Notes under the pieces: model-generated
What the model saw: only the letters and a program-made list of their open reading frames with translations
Told to the model about the DNA's origin: nothing
Database searches by the model: none
Made by a program: the position numbers and the translations under genes
In this document: positions 8,079 through 13,593 of the stretch, in pieces
How the letters are laid out: every line of letters begins with the position of its first letter
Position numbering within the stretch: the first letter of the stretch is position 1
From: Coneutiohabitans thermophilus
GTDB lineage: Bacteria; Zhuqueibacterota; Zhuqueibacteria; Zhuqueibacterales; Zhuqueibacteraceae
Reading direction: 5' to 3'
Assembly: GCA_034505235.1 (NCBI GenBank)
Contig: JAPDQY010000152.1
Coordinates: 1 to 13,593 of the forward strand
DNA: 13,593 nucleotides

Positions 8079-8999
8079 ATGGCAAGCGAACCACTGTACA
8101 AAAAATATCTCGAGGCCACCACCATCTCGCGGCTGAAGAATATGCATCTGCGCGCGCGCCTGGTGGTGGAGGGCTTTCTCACCGGCCTGCATCGCAGCCC
8201 CTATCACGGCTTCAGCGTCGAGTTTGCCGAGCACCGACAATACATGCCGGGCGATGAAATCCGCCATCTTGACTGGAAGGTCTACGGCAAGACCGACCGT
8301 TTCTATGTCAAACAATTCGAAGAGGAGACCAACCTCAAAAGTTATCTGGTGGTGGACCAGTCGGCTTCCATGGGACTGGCAGCCGGCGGCGGGGTGAGCA
8401 AATTTCAATATGCCAGTTATCTTGCCGCTGCGCTGAGCTATCTCATGCTGCATCAGCGCGATGCCGTGGGCCTGACGTTGTTCAATCAAAAAATCACCTG
8501 CCATTTGCCCCCGCGCGCGGTGATGAGCTACCTCACCCGGCTGCTGAGCGCGCTGGAAAACGTCCGGCCGGACGGCCATGCCGATTGGGCCGGCTCACTG
8601 CATCACGTCGCCGAGCGCATCAAACGCCGCGGCTTGGTAATTGTCCTCTCGGATTTCCTGCCGCACGATCTCGAACACGAACCCAAACAGATTCTCACCG
8701 GCCTGAAGCATTTCCGCCATCGCCACCATGAGGTGCTGGCATTCCAGGTGCTCGACCGGCGCGACTATCGCTTCGACTTTCGCGAGGACGCCATCTTCGA
8801 AGATGTGGAGTCCGGCCTGCGACTGCCCACCCAGCCGCTGCATATCCGTGCAGCGGTGCAGAAGGAAATCGACGAGTATCTCGCCTGGTTCAAGCGCCAA
8901 TGCCGGGAGAATCGCATCGACTACACCCTGCTCGACACCACCACCACTTTCGATCAGGGCTTGATGGCCTACCTGCTGAAGCGCAAACACCTGGGGTAG
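8079..8999 (+). CDS. DUF58 domain protein with vWA-like fold, MoxR partner
   Basis: This 306-residue protein is an almost standard soluble DUF58 member. The typical opening SRLKNMHLRARLVVEGFLTGLHRSPYHGFSVEFAEHR runs through residues 17-53. It is followed by the family signature R53-QYMPGDEIRHLDWKVYG and then a metal-site-like D93-Q-S95-A-S97 motif in VVDQSASM, as in von Willebrand A domains. No membrane segment is visible, unlike some longer DUF58 proteins. ATG at 8079 is chosen because family members start shortly before the YL-x-ISRL stretch; no clear ribosome site precedes it, and a GTG at 8034 would add 15 unlikely residues. The partner is the MoxR ATPase just upstream. The downstream gene is a sensor kinase, not the transmembrane vWA (BatA-like) or transglutaminase genes often found in this position. 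Confidence 0.93.
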   Translation: MASEPLYKKYLEATTISRLKNMHLRARLVVEGFLTGLHRSPYHGFSVEFAEHRQYMPGDEIRHLDWKVYGKTDRFYVKQFEEETNLKSYLVVDQSASMGLAAGGGVSKFQYASYLAAALSYLMLHQRDAVGLTLFNQKITCHLPPRAVMSYLTRLLSALENVRPDGHADWAGSLHHVAERIKRRGLVIVLSDFLPHDLEHEPKQILTGLKHFRHRHHEVLAFQVLDRRDYRFDFREDAIFEDVESGLRLPTQPLHIRAAVQKEIDEYLAWFKRQCRENRIDYTLLDTTTTFDQGLMAYLLKRKHLG

Positions 9000-9140
9000 G
9001 TGGTGGGGGCAGGTCATAGTTCGTGACTGGCACATACTGCCTGACAACCGCCGGCTGGCCGACAGCCCGTCAACGGGGCGCGGAGTTGGGGAATTGGCGG
9101 CCGGCATCCAGGCGCAGGCATCCAGCATCGGACCTTCAGC

Positions 9141-10718
9141 ATGACTTTCTTCTTCCTCTGGCTGGCAATCATTCTTTTTCTACTCGCGGGTTATCTCGCC
9201 TACCGGTGGTGGCATCCCACCCGGCGTTCACGCTTTCAAGTCCGCCTCACCGCCTTGTTTCTGTTGTTTGCGATCGGGCCGAGCGTGCCGTTGTTGTTTG
9301 TCGCGAGCACCCTGACGACCAGCACCATCGAAATGTTGCTGGTGCCGGAGGTGGAGGCCACCATGCTGCAGGCCGTGCAGGCGATGAAACAGCAACTCGA
9401 GAGCCATGCCGGGAATTTTGTGCAGGCCGTGCAGGGCGATTCCATCACGCCCGCCCTGCTGCACAAATGGGGGTTCGATTATTTCCTGGTTTGGCGCAAG
9501 GAAGGCGAGACAGTGCAACTCGTGCAGGCTGTGGGCCGGGAGGAAGCAGCGTACCAGCAGGGCTTGCATTTTGACGGGGAGCGTCTGACCGAGGCGTGGG
9601 GGCAAAGGGACAGCGAGTTGGAGAGCACTTCCCGGGACAGCAGCGGGCTGCGCGGTCATTGCCGGGTGTGGCTGCCGCGCGGCGAAAGGGAAATGGTGCT
9701 GGTGGGTTATGCGGTGGCGCCGGAGATCGCCGCTGCGAAAGTTCGTTTGACACAGGCCATAGGCGTGTACAATTCCCTGTCGTTGATCAAGGAGCGTGCC
9801 CTGCACGACGAGCTGATCTGGGGCGGGGCGGTCGCGGCGATTTTGCTGCTGGCTTTGCTTTCCATTGCCAGCGCCCGGCTGCTGTCGCAACGCCTCAGCC
9901 GGCCGCTCGAGCAGCTCACCCAGGCCAGTTTGCAGGTGGCGCGCGGCAATTTGCAAGTGCAGGCGGCGACTTCGGCAAAAGATGAAATTCGCCAGCTCGT
10001 CGACTCGTTCAACCATATGATCAGCGAATTGCGTGCGAGCCGGGAGAGACTGGTGATCAGCGAGCGGCTGGCAGCCTGGCGGGAAGTGGCGCGGCAGGTG
10101 GCGCATGAAATCAAAAATCCCCTGACACCCATTCAGCTTGCCTTGTATCGCGTGCGCCAGCGCCTGGATGAATCCACAGCCGCGCAGCCGGCCGTGCAGG
10201 AATCGTTTCAGAGCATCGCGGAAGAGCTGGCGAGCCTGCGCCATCTCGCCGAGGAATTCTCCGAATTCGCGCGTTTGCCCAAGGCCGATCTGCAGCCGGG
10301 CAATTTGAATGAGGTGGTTCAACTGACGGCGCGTTTGTTTCAGGGTGCGGGCGGGGAAAGGCAGATCAAAACCGAGCTGGAACCGGATATCCCGCCGCGG
10401 CCGTTCGACCGTGAGCAAATCAAACGCCTGCTGAACAATTTGATCAAGAATGCGCTGGAGGCGGGCTTCACACCCGGCGGCACGATTACCCTCCGCACGC
10501 AGCGCGCCGGCGACAAAGTCCGCCTGATCATTGCGGATCAGGGTCCCGGGCTGCCACCGGACATGCTGGAAAAAATCTTCGAACCCAATTTCAGCACCAA
10601 GCGCGGCGGCAGCGGCCTGGGTCTGACGATGGTCAAACGCATCGTTGAAGAACACGGCGGAACGATCACTGTGGAGAGCGCGGCAGGAAAGGGAACGACC
10701 TTCACCATCGTGCTTTAA
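9141..10718 (+). CDS. NtrY-like membrane sensor histidine kinase
   Basis: This 525-residue kinase senses an unknown signal and should phosphorylate a response regulator. Membrane segments at about 3-21, 36-56 and 227-247 enclose a sensor region of some 170 residues outside the membrane. A HAMP domain follows (about 248-300). The helix ERLAAWREVARQVAHEIKNPLTPIQLAL carries phosphoacceptor H322 and is the hallmark of NtrY-type kinases. The ATP domain has N437 in NLIKNALEAG, D466 in DQGPGLP, the NFSTKRGG loop and GSGLGL (491-495); all catalytic motifs are intact. True NtrY has a PAS domain between HAMP and the histidine helix; here HAMP runs almost straight into it. The ATG has only a weak ribosome site, and the gene follows DUF58 after 141 bp. 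No NtrX-like regulator is adjacent, so the partner must be encoded elsewhere. Nitrogen control should not be assumed. Confidence 0.92.
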   Translation: MTFFFLWLAIILFLLAGYLAYRWWHPTRRSRFQVRLTALFLLFAIGPSVPLLFVASTLTTSTIEMLLVPEVEATMLQAVQAMKQQLESHAGNFVQAVQGDSITPALLHKWGFDYFLVWRKEGETVQLVQAVGREEAAYQQGLHFDGERLTEAWGQRDSELESTSRDSSGLRGHCRVWLPRGEREMVLVGYAVAPEIAAAKVRLTQAIGVYNSLSLIKERALHDELIWGGAVAAILLLALLSIASARLLSQRLSRPLEQLTQASLQVARGNLQVQAATSAKDEIRQLVDSFNHMISELRASRERLVISERLAAWREVARQVAHEIKNPLTPIQLALYRVRQRLDESTAAQPAVQESFQSIAEELASLRHLAEEFSEFARLPKADLQPGNLNEVVQLTARLFQGAGGERQIKTELEPDIPPRPFDREQIKRLLNNLIKNALEAGFTPGGTITLRTQRAGDKVRLIIADQGPGLPPDMLEKIFEPNFSTKRGGSGLGLTMVKRIVEEHGGTITVESAAGKGTTFTIVL

Positions 10719-10927
10719 ACCCGCGGCCTGGCCGGAGCAACGGACATGACGGCAGGCGGATCGGGCCACCTGGTTGAACAAACGAGGCAAAACGCGCGCG
10801 GGAAAGAGGTGCCAACCCGGCGATCAGAATGAAAAGGCAGAGCAGACTTTTTGTGGAATGCGGCCTGTTTTTAGAGAGGCCGGACGGTTGCGGGCAAAAC
10901 AGCCGGCAGCCATGATCGAAAAATGGC

Positions 10928-10954
10928 AAAAAAGCGGGCTGGCATTCCAGCCGC
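10928..10954 (-). terminator. Intrinsic terminator of the propeller sensor gene
   Basis: On the minus strand the hairpin GCGGCTGG-AATG-CCAGCCCGC, with one bulged C, is followed directly by six T residues (A6 at 10928-10933 on the plus strand). It begins eleven bases past the stop codon of the minus-strand propeller sensor gene. In the plus direction it has no T-tract, so it should not end transcripts of the converging NtrY-like kinase gene. Confidence 0.75.
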
Positions 10955-10965
10955 AATGCTCATAC

Positions 10966-13593
10966 TCACGCCGTTCTCTCCCCACCCCAGCGCCCCTCCG
11001 TCATCATCATCCGTCCGGCAGCCGGCATTGCACCACTGTCTCCTGAAGTCTGTAACGGCAGCGTCAGGCGCAACTGTGTGCCGCCGTTGGGCAGCGCCAC
11101 CACCTCGGCGGCACCGCCGCATTGTTTGATGACCTGGTAGAGCTTCCACAAACCCAGACCGGAGTGTGGCGCGCCCTTGGTTTTGAAAAACGGCAGAAAC
11201 ACCTTGTTGAGGTCTTCCAGTGGAATGCCACGGCCGTTGTCGGTCAGCAGCAGCCGGAGACGGGCAGCGGCGTGCAGAGGCTCGATGGCGATGGTGATTT
11301 GCGTGGCTTCGGCTTCAATGGAATTCAAGACGGCTTCGTCGAGCGCAGTGCGGAATTTGGAGATGACCGCCACCGGCAGGGGGTCCGGCATGGCCGGCAG
11401 GCGGAAGGCGATTTTGTCGCTCCAGCGCTGCACCAGGCCGTGCAATTCCTGGCGCAAATCAGTGATCACCACCGGCTGCTTGACGAAATAGGCGCTGCAG
11501 TCGATCAACTGGCGGAAGACTTTGCTCATGTCGTGAATCGCGGCCTGCACCCAGGCGATGGCGCGCGCCGATTCGGCATTGGCGAGCTGGGCCAGCTCGG
11601 TTTTCAACACGTCGAGGTAGCCCTGGATGCCGGCGAGCTTGTTGTTGAGCACATCGCTCATGCCGGCCATCAAGTCGATCATGGCGAGCTGCTTTTCATT
11701 CTCAATGACCTTGGCCTCCAGCTCCTTGTGCTCATCGATGTTTTCGCAGGTCAGGATGAGAAACAGCAGGCGGCCGGCGCTGTCATTGACATGATCGGAA
11801 TGCACTTCGCAGACAAACCGCTTGCCGCTTTGGTGCAGCCCCATGAGTTCGATATCGGCTTTTTGCGTGGTGAGCATCTCCCACACCGCGTCCCGTTTGA
11901 GCAGTGGGCTGGCGAGCAGGGCATGCAGTTCGCGGCCGCGCATTTCCTCGGCGGTCAAACCGAACAATTCCTGCGCCGCACGATTGACTTCGACAACCAG
12001 ACCGCGGGCATCCAAAACCAGCAAGCCAATGGGCAGCGATTCCTTGACGGTGGCAAGAAAGGAGTGGGTCTCCTGCAGGCGGGTGGTTTTCTCGGCCACG
12101 GCCTGCTCCAGCTCGCGTTCGCGCGCGCGCACCTGGTGGACGCGCAAACGGAAGCCGCCATAGATCAAGCCCGCAAGGAGGACGGCACAGCCGGTGAAGA
12201 AGGCCGGGGTTTGATAAAATTCCGGCTCGACCTCGAAAGCGAAGCGGGCGGTGTCGGCGGAGGCGAGGCCGAGGGCGTTCTGGCCGCGCACCAGCAGCCG
12301 GTATGATTTCGGGGCCAGGTTGGTATAGCGAATCTCGCGCGCGGCACCCAGGTTCTTCCATTCACGGTCGAACCCTTCCAGCATCACGAAATTGCGATTG
12401 GCAGCCTCATTGATGAAGGAAAGTGTGCCCAGCCTGAAATTCAGGACGTTGGCTTCGCTGGAGCGCATGGCCACCTGATCGAAGCGATGAAACAGTTTGC
12501 CCTGCCGGTCGAGCGTGAGAATGTCCACGCGCGGCGGCACGGAACGAAAGGGCACGGCGGACACGTTCACGCGTGAGGCACCGGCAATGGTGCCGAACCA
12601 CATCCAGCCCTGGCGGTCGAGCAGGACGGCGCGGGTGTTGCATTCATTGTCGGCCAGCCCGAGGGCGGCATTGAGGTAGGAGAAGGTGGAGTCATGCCGG
12701 TAGGCGACGCCGTCGTTGGTCCCGAACCACAGGCGCTGCTGGCGGTCTTCCGCAATGAAATAGATGGTTCGGCTCGGCAGGCCGTCGCGGGCGTCGATGA
12801 CTTTGAAGACCTCGTTGTCATAGTGCAGCGCGCCGCCGAAACGCGTGCCGAACCACAGCGCGCCGGTATGATCTTCGCAAATACAATAAATGGTGGGCGC
12901 AACCAGATTTTCGAAACGGTCAAATACATGCGGCCGGCCGTCGGCCGAAAGCATGAACAGGCCGGCGTCGGTTGCCATCCACAAGCGGCCGCGGCGATCG
13001 CGATGAATTTGTGCAACCGAGTTGTGCGGCAGCCCCTGCACAGTGGTGAAGGATTCGAACCGTTCGTTGTGATAACGCACTGCGCCACCGCCCGCCGTGC
13101 TGAACCAAACCTCGCCAGTTGCGCTGCAAAACACCTGGCGCAGATTGAGAATGGGCAGCCCCTCGCGCTGCGTAAAAGTGCGCCAGGTTCCGTTGCGCCA
13201 GCGCACCGCCCCGCCATTGGTGGCCAGCCAAATATCGCCGTTGGGCGACTGTGCCAGGCCGTGTACAAAATTGTCCGGCAGCACCGTGCGGGCGTCAATG
13301 ACGGTGATGGAGTCGCCGGCCACGATGGCCAGTCCACCGCCGGCGGTGCCGATCCACACGCGGCCCCGGGGGTCTTCCAGGAAGCTGTAGACGACATTGC
13401 CCGGCAGACCCACTTCACGGGTGTAGTTCTGGATGTTCCATCCGAAAATTTTGCCGGCACCGGCCCCAATGGTGCCGACCCAGATGTTGTTCTCATAATC
13501 GACCAGCAGACTGCGCACGAAGCTGTTGGGCAGGCCGGACGCTTCGAAGGCGAAGGCCGTGTCCCGCGTGAGGGCGCAGTCGCTGATCTCGCC
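10966..13593 (-). CDS. Propeller-type (Reg_prop/Y_Y_Y) PAS sensor with histidine-kinase-like ATPase domain; 5' end cut by window
   Basis: At least 875 residues are present, and the frame is open to the window edge, so the true start is outside; a GTG at 13518 lies inside the propeller and is not the start. Residues are numbered from the window edge. Repeats of the form W-x-G-T-x-G-G...GLP fill about 1-330 (two-component regulator propeller). A Y_Y_Y-like domain follows (about 350-455), then a membrane helix (464-484), a coiled stretch, a PAS domain (about 512-620), a HisKA-like helical pair (about 640-705) and an HATPase domain (about 740-850). The latter has N757, D785-N-G-R-G, the FFKTKGAPHSG loop and GLGL (812-815). 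The helix that should carry the phosphoacceptor reads LMAGMSDVLNNKLAGIQGY, with D647 where H is expected. The related propeller hybrid kinases of Bacteroidetes sense extracellular ligands, commonly polysaccharides; no such substrate is shown here. It converges on the NtrY-like kinase gene. Confidence 0.9.
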   Translation of the reverse strand, partial: GEISDCALTRDTAFAFEASGLPNSFVRSLLVDYENNIWVGTIGAGAGKIFGWNIQNYTREVGLPGNVVYSFLEDPRGRVWIGTAGGGLAIVAGDSITVIDARTVLPDNFVHGLAQSPNGDIWLATNGGAVRWRNGTWRTFTQREGLPILNLRQVFCSATGEVWFSTAGGGAVRYHNERFESFTTVQGLPHNSVAQIHRDRRGRLWMATDAGLFMLSADGRPHVFDRFENLVAPTIYCICEDHTGALWFGTRFGGALHYDNEVFKVIDARDGLPSRTIYFIAEDRQQRLWFGTNDGVAYRHDSTFSYLNAALGLADNECNTRAVLLDRQGWMWFGTIAGASRVNVSAVPFRSVPPRVDILTLDRQGKLFHRFDQVAMRSSEANVLNFRLGTLSFINEAANRNFVMLEGFDREWKNLGAAREIRYTNLAPKSYRLLVRGQNALGLASADTARFAFEVEPEFYQTPAFFTGCAVLLAGLIYGGFRLRVHQVRARERELEQAVAEKTTRLQETHSFLATVKESLPIGLLVLDARGLVVEVNRAAQELFGLTAEEMRGRELHALLASPLLKRDAVWEMLTTQKADIELMGLHQSGKRFVCEVHSDHVNDSAGRLLFLILTCENIDEHKELEAKVIENEKQLAMIDLMAGMSDVLNNKLAGIQGYLDVLKTELAQLANAESARAIAWVQAAIHDMSKVFRQLIDCSAYFVKQPVVITDLRQELHGLVQRWSDKIAFRLPAMPDPLPVAVISKFRTALDEAVLNSIEAEATQITIAIEPLHAAARLRLLLTDNGRGIPLEDLNKVFLPFFKTKGAPHSGLGLWKLYQVIKQCGGAAEVVALPNGGTQLRLTLPLQTSGDSGAMPAAGRMMMTEGRWGGERTA

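Noticed and set aside
9228..10790. 520-codon minus-strand open frame
   Set aside because: It is antisense to the NtrY-like kinase, which has all kinase motifs. The frame is rich in H, Q, R and A, as expected for the antisense of GC-rich coding DNA.
10861..10882. CGGCCT/AGGCCG hairpin as a terminator for the NtrY-like kinase gene
   Set aside because: The stem has only six pairs and a ten-base loop, and no T-tract follows on either strand.
11122..12306. 394-codon plus-strand open frame
   Set aside because: It is antisense to the PAS and HATPase part of the propeller sensor and has no domain of its own.

Overview
The window is about 13.6 kb of GC-rich bacterial DNA carrying eight genes. Several products are built for a diderm (Gram-negative-type) cell: two Sec signal peptides, one lipoprotein, one possible outer-membrane barrel and two transmembrane sensor kinases. 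A DUF4249-like lipoprotein together with a beta-propeller (Reg_prop/Y_Y_Y) sensor protein suggests the Bacteroidetes/FCB side of the tree, perhaps an uncultured FCB-type phylum. That placement is inference; there is no rRNA or other marker gene here.

Left third (1-4500). An exported SH3b protein with a beta-rich C-terminal half (76-858) and a secreted M28 zinc peptidase of the carboxypeptidase Q type (1119-2516) are on the plus strand. Converging on them from the minus strand are a small cysteine-cluster (YkgJ-like) protein (2646-3056), a DUF4249-like lipoprotein (3486-4451) and cystathionine beta-synthase (4564-5940). CBS is very close to the eukaryotic-type enzyme but has no heme domain.

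Middle (5941-7012). This is a 1.07 kb stretch with no convincing gene. At each end is a candidate promoter of nearly the same sequence (TTGCWT, 17 nt, TATCAT). One fires left into cbs and the other right into moxR. Between them lies a lower-GC stretch with repeated ACTCC-N4-GGAGT hairpins.

Right half (7013-10718). A MoxR AAA+ ATPase, a DUF58 protein and an NtrY-like sensor histidine kinase run in the same direction, with gaps of 73 and 141 bp. MoxR and DUF58 are a classic chaperone/adaptor pair; a sensor kinase directly after them is less usual. No response regulator is visible.

Right end (10966-13593). A very large propeller sensor protein, cut by the window edge, converges on the kinase gene and ends at a clear intrinsic terminator. 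It has propeller repeats, Y_Y_Y, a membrane segment, PAS and an HATPase domain, but the position normally held by the phosphoacceptor histidine is aspartate. This is the most interesting single observation in the window. I did not find a phage, CRISPR array, transposase, tRNA or rRNA.
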